IMG/VR virus record: IMGVR_UViG_3300008954_002687
Span: 37,444 to 101,443 of that record
Strand: one strand, 5' to 3'
Source of the DNA: a virus
Length of the DNA: 64,000 nt
Positions within the stretch are counted from its first letter, which is position 1. Each line of letters begins with the position of its first letter. A program made the translations under genes and the position numbers. Of this stretch, positions 31,201 through 39,311 are shown in pieces. The notes beneath the pieces are model-generated. The model did no database searches. It saw only the letters and a list, made by a program, of their open reading frames with translations, and was not told where the DNA came from.

Positions 31201-31865
31201 CATTTGGATTTAAACAGATCCCCAAGCACAGCACCGATCACGATTCTGATGGATACATTAGGATTACGCCTGTTGGCGGACTTCAAGAGCTTCCCAATGG
31301 CGAAAACGCCACCGCCTCAACCGCTGCCACGCTGGAGCAAATATGCTCCCCTTACGGTCGCGACAAAGCCGACGCAACCGGGATTTACCTGTATAATAGT
31401 AATTGGGATTACGATGGTAACAAATGTAGACCAAGCACAGAAAAATACCGCACAGTGTGGCTTTATCCCGGCATTACATATACCATTATGTGGTATGCGC
31501 GCGCGACTGAAGGCGGAACCGCATACGGCGGCGATCTCGCGCCACTGATCTACACGACTGCCACAATCACTGTGCCTACGGGAGAGCCCGGCACCGGTGG
31601 AGCCGACATAGAGGGTTCTGAAGAAAATAGTGGTCAGAAGATCGACGATCAAGCACAACTAACGGACAGTCGTTATAATTACTATGTCTTACGCGCCGGC
31701 TGTAAGCGAACCAATGCCTTCGAGGGTGCGTCACGCCGCGGACTTTTTGGCAAGACCAAATCCTCATTCTATGATGCGGACCAGAGCTTGTGGGAAAATA
31801 TCGAGGCGGAACCAGATTGGCGGACCTTCGCCGGTTATAAATTTACTGCACCATATGGCACCTAA
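28269..31865 (+). CDS. Large virion structural protein (1,198 aa), unknown
   Basis: Overlaps the previous gene by 10 bases (ATG 28269). Early residues (TINKFGKMLPTLYFEKIYLYDTHIRVKLAMYVD) form alternating strands that could be an assembly interface. The protein is acidic overall, with Asp/Tyr-rich stretches and a Cys pair (DECCALDGG) near residue 175. A Gly/Pro-rich segment near residue 590 looks like a linker. No catalytic motif was found. It is followed by a gap containing a candidate late-promoter octamer. It is probably part of the baseplate or tail, judged only from context. Confidence 0.5.
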   Translation: MSVKFSGNTINKFGKMLPTLYFEKIYLYDTHIRVKLAMYVDAVEDQEDAFAAYATDYLNDLNYYVMFVLDGETSPYWASSTNPAIAEYYPIDEIGVEGTRRLEKLLSGEKTILDLVRYAGEPSMCALAAAKEEFDRDSPYNAADVFTIDGIDKIDGEWDGEPIYSGGDSSDPDECCALDGGLDIPTEVTSTTTLMGTPLLYPSFGTYRQNFYRFAFDSFTSIPETIYNANGNPIYKYVVGLDLATAGASMQQFILQFHRIPKLSMVAFTAHHDLDITSTNYDFLAAARSNKGIGKLYDAKVSDATYEKVTNFGVVDSDPISIYVLPNQSEYDETPIQAIDSVYYAPVDVTLEEIRSKFKAFVGTGLSSDSQIQDIYDSLNYILEKYGDSPELLPRLDVFRKTFPDTSTATAPGKIYQSFKVMLYNADNAVKRGTVLMKKLIKSAVVMDYRSTEPLTWQPPADEDIEIGAPELEHNFINTDLMQINKYGLHIGRYAHATGENKQNIYINGYWFFDYERALRKTSNIARIFHNGVKKIDAYFGRGVLNSCFNLMHTLHARKRILDNINTYFLGWGGKLTRHESDCPSPDAGTPSVGPDPSNPWGNNTNFSEVTEMPPTVAVIQCLTIYDTDAFDFSAEAFSGETDADVNLYPTVKYYRNYTNSEYKNEYGGGTWGSIQYTEDRNISALPHFLRENIDGVEDDVEIFGVTAGTTHTTHDFIRNFDFFDKLTIDGEPYRLMAFEFQELSKNQRTDYDYEPTFNDYLMFSVVVEDKTKDVYDLLISQYMSMRDTFIEYYDAAYEFCSYNNVDGNFNTFFQTAMEQQNSEEPEQAPWIMAPVIYYFHVDLLTDAFGGSFDKIIDAAIRESEGINPTTGRLEDVKTFREKIEELYNINYEPSNPEGLPAHAEGLRNSRTIFGGAGKTYFPLPELKTDMPVGAQISTMPTELVVGDVDPDDIFGEDDQGGAVTPFTRGGLKMVKMAFGFKQIPKHSTDHDSDGYIRITPVGGLQELPNGENATASTAATLEQICSPYGRDKADATGIYLYNSNWDYDGNKCRPSTEKYRTVWLYPGITYTIMWYARATEGGTAYGGDLAPLIYTTATITVPTGEPGTGGADIEGSEENSGQKIDDQAQLTDSRYNYYVLRAGCKRTNAFEGASRRGLFGKTKSSFYDADQSLWENIEAEPDWRTFAGYKFTAPYGT

Positions 31866-31893
31866 TAATAAGTTTTATAAATTGTACAGCTTT

Positions 31894-31901
31894 CTATTTA
31901 T
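31894..31901 (+). promoter_or_regulatory. Candidate late-promoter octamer CTATTTAT
   Basis: CTATTTAT in the 57-base gap, 21 bases before ATG 31923. It is followed by an A/G-rich ribosome site (AAAAGGAA) and a T-run. It is one of four equivalent occurrences in structural gaps. A TTATAAAT-like string also lies about 20 bases upstream, so the exact element is uncertain. Confidence 0.42.
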
Positions 31902-31922
31902 TGTTGAAAAGGAATTTTTTAA

Positions 31923-32504
31923 ATGGGACTCTCCACAACTTTAAGCTCCGGACTCCTACAAAGCAAAAGCAGTCGTCGGCGCATAAAGAACGCTAACAAT
32001 CTTCAGGTGATCGACGGTCAAGTCTATTCGCCAGCCCACGACTTTGACCAATTGACGATTAGAAAAATTAACAAACGAATGCAACGGGCGGGACTAAAAA
32101 ACAACAGCAATCCGAACGTCAGCGTTCAAAATTTAGCATCCGGAGTTCTACAGATAGCCGGCATTTCACTCACAACTCACACAAATCGAAACAAAATAGA
32201 TTTCTCGCTGATCGCATCTCAACTGGACACGGAAACGTTAGACAATCCAAATATTTTGAATCCGTCACAATATACAAATATTCAAAAAAGAAAAATAACA
32301 TTAGGACCGATGTTTCCCAATTTAAACGATCCTATATATGTGCTCGATGACGCGCCCCCCATAAGAAAACAAACTCAAATGGAAGCAATCGCGTCAGCCG
32401 AAACTGTGCCGAATTTAATATCTATAGCTTATGACATGAATAAGATAACCGAAGATCCACGTCAGCCCACATTGAGAAACTTTACAAGATACGGAGGGGC
32501 ATAA
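31923..32504 (+). CDS. Small structural-region protein, unknown (193 aa)
   Basis: ATG 31923 follows AAAAGGAA. The first 60 residues are Ser/Arg/Lys-rich (SKSSRRRIKNANN). Then come Asn/Thr-rich segments and a Pro/Met region (ITLGPMFPNLNDPIYVLDDAPP). No membrane segment, cysteines or catalytic motif. It has its own candidate late promoter and is followed after 3 bases by a GTG-start gene, so the two are probably coupled. Function unknown; a minor tail or baseplate component is likely from context. Confidence 0.5.
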   Translation: MGLSTTLSSGLLQSKSSRRRIKNANNLQVIDGQVYSPAHDFDQLTIRKINKRMQRAGLKNNSNPNVSVQNLASGVLQIAGISLTTHTNRNKIDFSLIASQLDTETLDNPNILNPSQYTNIQKRKITLGPMFPNLNDPIYVLDDAPPIRKQTQMEAIASAETVPNLISIAYDMNKITEDPRQPTLRNFTRYGGA

Positions 32505-32507
32505 GAA

Positions 32508-33269
32508 GTGACTAGTGAATACGAAGCTGAAGTCGGTGGTGGCGACGGCTACACCCCAAGGAGTTCGGAGGGCATTCTCCGCGACGTCGCTGTCGACCCC
32601 AGCACTGAACTGAGATACCAATCCCGCAAGACCGTAGTGCCAGAGAGCGAATTTTGCCTTTTATTTACAGTTACTGCGAATAGTCTCGATAGTGATGGGC
32701 TTATTAAGCCGAATTCTGTAGAGCCTGTTTGGTATAATCAGGACGCAACCGATGATCTATTTACTGAAGCTCTGACTGGTGAAAATCAATTTGATACAAT
32801 CCTGCAGGGTTTGGGCAACGAAGCTATTGGGATTTGCAATTATGAGATAATGGGCGCCCAAACGTTTACCGAAGCGTACCAATACGAAATGTTTAGGAAT
32901 GTCGCCGCAGTTCAAAACTTTGCTGCCGAAGATTCATCCGGCGGGGCAACTTTTCTAACGCCGACACCTTCTTATTATGAGGCTGCTGATGAGTGGAGGG
33001 TGGAGTATACTCCCGAAGAAGTGCAAGGTTTGATAGACAGATTTGGTGGCGTCCCGGGCTCCACCTTTGAAGAAGTAATATCCGAGAAAATGCGCTCTTT
33101 AGCGATAGAAGTTCTCCAAACTTTCCCCAGTCGAGATCTCCACTTTTCTAAAGCGAAATCTTTAATGTTAAGAACGTCAAATTTGGCTGCTTTCGCAGTT
33201 TCTGAAGGAGATCAGAATGTAACTCTGTCACTTGAAAGAATGGGCGCCGATTATGGGAGTTCTGCGTGA
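32508..33269 (+). CDS. Acidic structural-region protein, unknown (253 aa)
   Basis: GTG 32508 is used, with GGAGG at 32492-32496 about 11 bases upstream, inside the previous gene's last codons. The product is acidic, with a strand-rich middle (SEFCLLFTVTANSLDSDG) and a helical C-terminal half. No recognised family. It overlaps the next GTG-start gene by four bases (GTGA), a translational-coupling junction used repeatedly in this genome. Probably a virion component because every neighbour is. Confidence 0.48.
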   Translation: MTSEYEAEVGGGDGYTPRSSEGILRDVAVDPSTELRYQSRKTVVPESEFCLLFTVTANSLDSDGLIKPNSVEPVWYNQDATDDLFTEALTGENQFDTILQGLGNEAIGICNYEIMGAQTFTEAYQYEMFRNVAAVQNFAAEDSSGGATFLTPTPSYYEAADEWRVEYTPEEVQGLIDRFGGVPGSTFEEVISEKMRSLAIEVLQTFPSRDLHFSKAKSLMLRTSNLAAFAVSEGDQNVTLSLERMGADYGSSA

Positions 33270-36043
33270 GTGAATACATTAAAATAACGACCATTGACAC
33301 CAATCTTGTCTCTGGCTCGCAAGATAAGACTAGGAATATGATCGGTGGTTATTGGCACGTAATGTCTTCAGAAGACGAAGCCGACTATGGATCGTCGTTG
33401 ATATACAGCGAAACACCTTCCACAGACACAGGTACGACAGTCACGCCGGCACACTCAAGTGAGTTTGATATGCATCCCGAGGCGCCGTGGACCACGGCTT
33501 CTGCTGATTCTATTGCGCCGAACTACAGGATTCCAGTCCGCGTAATTGGCAACCCTGATATAGTTAAGGATGACGTACACTGGGCTGCAATTTTGGCAGG
33601 AGGCACTTATGGCACATCTTCATATGATGGAATCTTATCCAACGGCACCTTCGACGCGCACAATTTTACGATGGAAGTGCCATATTCGAAGCTCGACGCA
33701 AAAAACATAACGCCGGAAAACTATGCAGACTATGATTATTACGACATAAAATGTAACTATCAAGACTACTATCCACAATATGAAACTTATGTACAAGGTT
33801 TAGACAGTGATTTACTGATCCCCAATTTCTATATTTTAGAAATGTATAGGCAAAAATATGAAACTGATAACTTTGACGAAGAACTTACAGATTTTGTCAC
33901 CGCCGGCAACAGCCTCTCTGTTGATCCACATGATATACTTGAGGATTACTTCGGGACTTACCCACCACCTTATGTGATGAGCGCAAGGTCAATAGCGGGG
34001 GTTGATCTCCCCAGGGGCACCTTCCTTTATCGTGACGCCACTAGAAATGCGCGAGATTATTTGACAGGCACTCTCCCGAACAGCGAGCTATCAGGCGCCA
34101 CTTTCGATTATATCACCGGTCGATTCTCGAACTTTTTATTTAATGAGGAAGCACAAGGACAGTATAACCAGACAGTCATGGAGGATAACGCAGTGAACAG
34201 GGCACCCTTCTATGTTTCGATGGATATTCCTGCTATCGGGGATAATACCATGCGAAGCACCTTTGCAGGTTTAGGATTTGAGGATATGTTTTTGTCGAAT
34301 CTCCGTGCGCACTTTGAATCGACCGCTATCCAATCCACCTCGGTCGAAGACTACCCAACCACAGCACTTATCGAGAACGATGCGCTGGTAGACGGATCCA
34401 TCATTCCCTTTGGGCAGACACGAAATGTATCATATCGTAGTGTTGATTACTTAGAATTCCTGCTTAATTGCGCCAATATGGCATCTTTTAGCGCTTTGAG
34501 CGATCAATATTTGTTTGAGCCTTTGACACCAGAGACTTTAATGCTAAGAAATTTTAACGGCGCCTACCGCTTCGCCAAAAGCACAACAGCGTTTGCTGTG
34601 TTAAGCGCAGCAGTCGCTGAAATGAACTCGGAACCATTAGCGTGTGTCGGCGGATCCACGATAAATTATGTCGACTTTTTAGCCATGGCAGAAGCCTCCG
34701 TGTCCGCGGACACTCTCGCATATAGAATAGCGAAAACTAACGCCACTAGGGGAGCCTTCGTTCAAAATGTTTTTCTGTCTAACCCCCACCCCAACAGGGT
34801 ATCGTACTATGACACACAAGTTCGTTACGGCGAGACGTATACATATACCACATATGCTTATGTGCTTGTGAAGGGCTATAACTATCGATATACTAATCTA
34901 TTGGGGACTCGTTTGATAGGCGACGCAGATCACACATTATCAAAAGTGGCGTCAGCCCTTGGGTTAGAGTTGGAAGCCCTCGGCGAGAATGATGCGACGC
35001 GTGATGCTGTTTCTCATGCACATGGCGAAGACTATTTCAACAGCTTCGTGCAAGTTGCAACAGGAGCCGACCATTGTCTAGAGTTTTTTAACTTGTCAAA
35101 TGGTGCTGCATCCCCGCAACTGTATGTGGCGGCTGATGAGAACCCGCTTATTGTCGCAAATGCATTTAGTACCAATGCACAAGTGCTAAGCGAAAACAGG
35201 TATATGGCAGATTTCTATCTAAGTCTTGAGCCTTCGTGGAAAATAATGGAAGTGGAAGTGGCGAGCAAGACAATTACAATTTTGGATCACATGCCATCCG
35301 CGCCGGATATTACACCCTACCAAAGGATGGACGATTCTCAAATAATAGGATTTTATGCTAACCTTGAGTCGTTCACGCCATCTCTTTTTCCGACGTCCAT
35401 AGATCCAACACAAGAGGAGCAATATAAGCAAGATTATCTACGTTCGTATAACCTGCTGGATTCCGAAAATGCTCAATTCCGCTCAGTTTCAAGAGCGTCG
35501 TCTTTAGAGGTTTATAGGATCGACAAGAAGCCCGCATCTATTTCGGACTTTGCTGGAAAACTCGTTGCAACCAAAGATCTATCGGTAACAATGTACGGAA
35601 GCACAAAAACCAATTGCTTCTACGAAGAAAAAATACGAGCCAACAAGAAATACTATTATTTATTTAGGTTTCTAAACGAACACGGAATCAGCGGTCTTAT
35701 ATCGCCGATACATGTAGCAGAATTAGTTAATGATGGGGGCTACAAATATTCCAAATTTAATGTATTATATGAGACAGAACTCACTCAGTCTGATGACGCG
35801 GTAGTTTCCGAACCATTTAAAAAATTAATGAGAATTATTCCGAACGCCCGACACATATTTATGGACGATTCCGAAGTTGACTATGAGCAAGAAGCATCAA
35901 CTCAATTGGAGAACGTAAAGATTGGAACAGGTGTTGATGATACGATCTGGGACACACCCTTCAAAGTGCGCCTAACCTCTAAAAAAACTGGCAAGAAAAT
36001 AGATCTTAATATTACATATAGAATAAGAGAGAGCAGCTACTAA
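33266..36043 (+). CDS. Virion structural protein (925 aa) with fibronectin-like C-terminal segment
   Basis: GTG 33266 overlaps the previous stop. The protein is Tyr/Asp/Ser-rich, as tail and fibre proteins often are. Around residues 745-840 the pattern ASSLEVYRIDKKP ... FYEEKIRANKKYYYLFRFLN ... GLISPIHVAELV resembles a fibronectin type III-like beta sandwich. The extreme C-terminus is basic (KKTGKKIDLNITYRIRESSY). No enzyme motif is seen. Neighbouring genes are also large virion proteins. Likely an outer baseplate or fibre-linked component. Exact role unknown. Confidence 0.5.
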   Translation: MSEYIKITTIDTNLVSGSQDKTRNMIGGYWHVMSSEDEADYGSSLIYSETPSTDTGTTVTPAHSSEFDMHPEAPWTTASADSIAPNYRIPVRVIGNPDIVKDDVHWAAILAGGTYGTSSYDGILSNGTFDAHNFTMEVPYSKLDAKNITPENYADYDYYDIKCNYQDYYPQYETYVQGLDSDLLIPNFYILEMYRQKYETDNFDEELTDFVTAGNSLSVDPHDILEDYFGTYPPPYVMSARSIAGVDLPRGTFLYRDATRNARDYLTGTLPNSELSGATFDYITGRFSNFLFNEEAQGQYNQTVMEDNAVNRAPFYVSMDIPAIGDNTMRSTFAGLGFEDMFLSNLRAHFESTAIQSTSVEDYPTTALIENDALVDGSIIPFGQTRNVSYRSVDYLEFLLNCANMASFSALSDQYLFEPLTPETLMLRNFNGAYRFAKSTTAFAVLSAAVAEMNSEPLACVGGSTINYVDFLAMAEASVSADTLAYRIAKTNATRGAFVQNVFLSNPHPNRVSYYDTQVRYGETYTYTTYAYVLVKGYNYRYTNLLGTRLIGDADHTLSKVASALGLELEALGENDATRDAVSHAHGEDYFNSFVQVATGADHCLEFFNLSNGAASPQLYVAADENPLIVANAFSTNAQVLSENRYMADFYLSLEPSWKIMEVEVASKTITILDHMPSAPDITPYQRMDDSQIIGFYANLESFTPSLFPTSIDPTQEEQYKQDYLRSYNLLDSENAQFRSVSRASSLEVYRIDKKPASISDFAGKLVATKDLSVTMYGSTKTNCFYEEKIRANKKYYYLFRFLNEHGISGLISPIHVAELVNDGGYKYSKFNVLYETELTQSDDAVVSEPFKKLMRIIPNARHIFMDDSEVDYEQEASTQLENVKIGTGVDDTIWDTPFKVRLTSKKTGKKIDLNITYRIRESSY

Positions 36044-37071
36044 TGGCTTTTCAGGACACATCATACACCATCATATTGGACGCAGTGTTGACCGACATCG
36101 GCAGAAAAAGAATGGTCCAAGGGGACTTTAAAGTTGCTAAATTCGCCATGGGAGACGACGAAATTGATTATGGCTTGTGGGCGCCCGGAGACAGCTTTAG
36201 CGCTCAGACGAACATCGAAAATACTCCAGTTTTGGAAGCGTTTGCAGGACAAAACGCGGCAATTTTGCACGGACTTATAGATTACGGACGTTTGGATATT
36301 TATTTCGTGCCCGAGGTTGTTGTAAATCATGACAGAGTAGCAGAATCAGCAACCCCCTACCCGGATCACAAAGTGGGGAGATACTATCTGTCAGTGAATG
36401 ATGAAACCACAGAAAAACTCAAGTTGAGTACAGCGCTGGCTTCGGATAAATATATTTTAGAAAGCAATTCTGAGTTGAAAACCAAGCTTTTAATTGAGTC
36501 AGGAATAAACATTTTGGGGACAACATCGATCCCAGACGACAAATTGGCAAAAGAAAGATATGTGACGCAGATGAACCTATATGATTCATACTTCATTATT
36601 TCTGTCGATTCAAGATTTGTTGAGAACGTCCTAAGTCAACCCCAAGGTTCATATTTTAAGACCGACGCTTCCAATAATCTATACATGAACTTCGAACCCC
36701 TACAAAGGAACATCAAAGTATCATTAGCACCAGTCGTAGATTACTATGAGAGTTACAGGATTCCTGCAGTAGACACTGAAATATTTGGCGGCAATAGCGG
36801 TACCGGCACAAGTGTGAGGAATGCCAATTCAGCCCTCATAGGTCCCCGCGGCACAGTAATAGCACTTAATTTTAACATTTTCAATGAACTATGTGGAGAC
36901 TCGACAACAACCGCTGACGACTCCTATTATATTTTTGGTACAAGAAGCTCCGATCTTTTTAGCGACGGCAATTTGTACGATTATATTGATACTACTATAT
37001 ACATTGAAGGGCTGTCGAGTAACGCCCGGCTTCAAATACCGATAAGGATCACTAGATATGCCGGTACGTAG
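36043..37071 (+). CDS. Structural protein, paralogue A of a tandem pair (342 aa)
   Basis: Starts at a TAATG junction. The first 50 residues (SYTIILDAVLTDIGRKRMVQ, FKVAKFAMGDDEIDYGLW) are nearly the same as in the next gene (IILDAVLTETGRKRMANG, ISKFALGDDEINYTTY). The C-terminal ends also match in pattern (GTVI-LNFN..., DYIDTTIYIEG versus DYIDTVVYVVG). The similarity over the whole length points to an old tandem duplication followed by divergence. The abundance of strands and lack of catalytic motifs suit a structural role. T4-type phages have many such wedge and collar proteins, but no specific homologue is recognised. Confidence 0.55.
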   Translation: MAFQDTSYTIILDAVLTDIGRKRMVQGDFKVAKFAMGDDEIDYGLWAPGDSFSAQTNIENTPVLEAFAGQNAAILHGLIDYGRLDIYFVPEVVVNHDRVAESATPYPDHKVGRYYLSVNDETTEKLKLSTALASDKYILESNSELKTKLLIESGINILGTTSIPDDKLAKERYVTQMNLYDSYFIISVDSRFVENVLSQPQGSYFKTDASNNLYMNFEPLQRNIKVSLAPVVDYYESYRIPAVDTEIFGGNSGTGTSVRNANSALIGPRGTVIALNFNIFNELCGDSTTTADDSYYIFGTRSSDLFSDGNLYDYIDTTIYIEGLSSNARLQIPIRITRYAGT

Positions 37072-37115
37072 AGCAAAGAAATGTACTTATATAAGTAGAA
37101 CAAACAAAATACCAA

Positions 37116-37123
37116 CTATTTAT
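37116..37123 (+). promoter_or_regulatory. Candidate late-promoter octamer CTATTTAT
   Basis: CTATTTAT in the 71-base gap between the two tandem paralogues, 19 bases before ATG 37143 and followed by the ribosome site GAGAGGAA. Same octamer and spacing as at 3909. The gap has no hairpin terminator, so transcription from upstream probably also continues through. Confidence 0.45.
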
Positions 37124-37142
37124 GAAAGAGAGGAAATAATAA

Positions 37143-38144
37143 ATGGCTTTTTTGGATAACTCCGGCGACATCATACTTGATGCAGTATTAACTGAGACCG
37201 GTCGCAAACGAATGGCAAACGGCAACTTTGGCATTTCGAAATTTGCCCTAGGCGATGATGAAATCAACTATACAACCTATAACAAGAATCACCCATCAGG
37301 CTCGGCATACTATGACTTAGAGATACTTCAGACGCCCGTATTAGAGGCGACTACCCAGATGAACTCTAACATCAACTATGGTCTACTGTCTATCACAAAT
37401 ACCCAGCTACTTTATATGCCAGCAATTGACATGAATGAACTGCTTCCAGATCTGGCAGTATTCAAGACCGGAAGTGTTTATTATGTTGCCACCAACCAAG
37501 CAACAGCAAACAAGCTAGCTCTCGCCACCAGCATTGGCAATACTAAGTATATTTCAAAAGCCACCGGTACGCCGCAGAGAGACGGTAGAATTATTTTGTT
37601 CGAATCTGGTATCAATAACTCGAAGCTGGCATCTACTGCGGCAAATCGCAGCAAGTTTTTGGTGTCAACCGACATGGTAGATAGCAGTTTTACGGTTCAA
37701 GTAGACGGTCGCTTTATCGCGTCAGTCGCCGGACTCGCCGCCAATAGCACTTTTACAAACGATTTTGAGGATAATCTCGTGGCAAACCTATCCGTAGGCG
37801 CTGGCAGCATCAGCGGTGTCGCCGCGACGGGTCTAGCCAATTACAACAACTTTACTGTCCCCGGCATAACCGACGCGATAACAGACACATCATCAGGGGC
37901 TTCTCAGTGGAGTGCCCTCAACGGACCCAAAGGGACCATCGGTGGCGTGGTCTTCAACACCGTGAGCGAATTGGGATCCACGGACACGAGATCCTCTCTT
38001 TATAATGATTATGGAGTAATCAGTGCCACGCCATTCGGAGGCTCCGACACCTACGATTATATAGATACGGTTGTTTACGTTGTCGGCAACAACACATCTG
38101 CCGTGATCCAATTGCCGGCTAGAATTATCAGGAACGTTAGTTAA
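37143..38144 (+). CDS. Structural protein, paralogue B of a tandem pair (333 aa)
   Basis: Shares its N-terminal 45 residues and its C-terminal DYIDTVVYVVG pattern with the preceding gene. The middle differs more and is richer in Ala, Ser and Thr. ATG 37143 is preceded by GAGAGGAA and by a candidate late promoter of its own, so the two paralogues may be expressed at different levels even though they are neighbours. No membrane segment or catalytic motif. Virion location unknown; possibly two variants of one ring or fibre-adaptor protein. Confidence 0.55.
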   Translation: MAFLDNSGDIILDAVLTETGRKRMANGNFGISKFALGDDEINYTTYNKNHPSGSAYYDLEILQTPVLEATTQMNSNINYGLLSITNTQLLYMPAIDMNELLPDLAVFKTGSVYYVATNQATANKLALATSIGNTKYISKATGTPQRDGRIILFESGINNSKLASTAANRSKFLVSTDMVDSSFTVQVDGRFIASVAGLAANSTFTNDFEDNLVANLSVGAGSISGVAATGLANYNNFTVPGITDAITDTSSGASQWSALNGPKGTIGGVVFNTVSELGSTDTRSSLYNDYGVISATPFGGSDTYDYIDTVVYVVGNNTSAVIQLPARIIRNVS

Positions 38145-38160
38145 AATTAGGAGTTTATAA

Positions 38161-39309
38161 ATGCCTGTACAGAATTATGAAAATATCGACACAAACACAG
38201 ATGTCACGACAACCCGGACGCTATTACACGAAGTAATACCGCTGACGGGCACAATTGTTTCGGGCACCTACAGTGATCTTAACATCAAAAACTATTCTCA
38301 CGGGATGTTCCAGTCGACTTACGACTATCCTTATCTAAGCTCCTCGGCTAACCATCTCTTTGATGTTACTTGCGGCTTTGATGAGGGAGCCGCTGTGACA
38401 GGCTCAGCGCAAACTCTCTCTGCGTCAGCGCGCTATAGTGGCGTACAGGTCGCCAAAAAGATCAACATGTATAACCAATTCTCTCAAGTACTTTTGGGAT
38501 ATACGGGCAGCAACAACACTGTTGAGATTTTTGAGAGCGACTTGAATATCAGCGACAATTCTGCGCAGATGACATCGTGCTATTTCGTTACGCTATCGCG
38601 CCTTCTTATGAAAGAGCAAATTAAGAAAGGCACCTTCAGCATGACGCTCGGCACAGGATCTCACAGGAATGCCGGCGCGAATTATCCCATCATGTCTGCA
38701 TATTCTATCACGCTTATCGATGCTTCCGCCTCGTCCGGCGATAGCGGAGGCTACAAGTCCGGACTCCCCGGCGGTGACTACGGCGTCCTATATGTGTCTG
38801 GTTCTCAATACAGTACAACAGGAATAGCGGTAGGCAACATATGGTATCAGGCAGGAGTTATTGTATTAACTAGCTCGGTATTTGGAACAGGATCCACCGG
38901 CGCCCCCCGGCAACCGAATCAAATTCCGACAGCCATAGTCTCTGAATCGATGGGCGGCGCCACCTACACAGCCATTCAAACAATGGTTACGGGAACCATT
39001 ACAGGTTCGTGCGACATTGTGCGTGAGAGAATCCAAAACATCTCGTTTAACAATACAACCGAGATCAACTCTAAGATTTACTTCTGCCGCGTTCCGCACA
39101 ACAAGTATAACTATAGCTCGAACCCCACATATACTAGCGCAAGTAAAATCAGAGTGAAAGAAAAGGCGTCAGATCCACCAATTAGCTACATTACAACCGT
39201 GGGTCTGTATAATGCTAGCAACGAACTCTTGGCGGTCGCTAAGCTTTCAGAGCCGCTTCGAAAAGATCCTACGAACGAGATCACGCTAAGAGTTAGATTG
39301 GATTACTAA
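38161..39309 (+). CDS. Structural protein with C-terminal domain shared with next gene (382 aa)
   Basis: ATG 38161 follows TTAGGAG. The protein is Ser/Thr/Gly/Tyr-rich. Its last ~80 residues (NYSSNPTYTS..., YITTVGLYNASNELLAVAKL, then SEPLRK and a beta ending) match the end of the next protein (NYSNNPTFLK..., YISRIGVYDKSKNLIGLATL, SNPILKK). The N-terminal parts are less alike. This suggests a common assembly or trimerisation domain with different outer parts. No enzyme motif. Probably a tail or baseplate surface component. Confidence 0.52.
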   Translation: MPVQNYENIDTNTDVTTTRTLLHEVIPLTGTIVSGTYSDLNIKNYSHGMFQSTYDYPYLSSSANHLFDVTCGFDEGAAVTGSAQTLSASARYSGVQVAKKINMYNQFSQVLLGYTGSNNTVEIFESDLNISDNSAQMTSCYFVTLSRLLMKEQIKKGTFSMTLGTGSHRNAGANYPIMSAYSITLIDASASSGDSGGYKSGLPGGDYGVLYVSGSQYSTTGIAVGNIWYQAGVIVLTSSVFGTGSTGAPRQPNQIPTAIVSESMGGATYTAIQTMVTGTITGSCDIVRERIQNISFNNTTEINSKIYFCRVPHNKYNYSSNPTYTSASKIRVKEKASDPPISYITTVGLYNASNELLAVAKLSEPLRKDPTNEITLRVRLDY

Positions 39310-39311
39310 AA

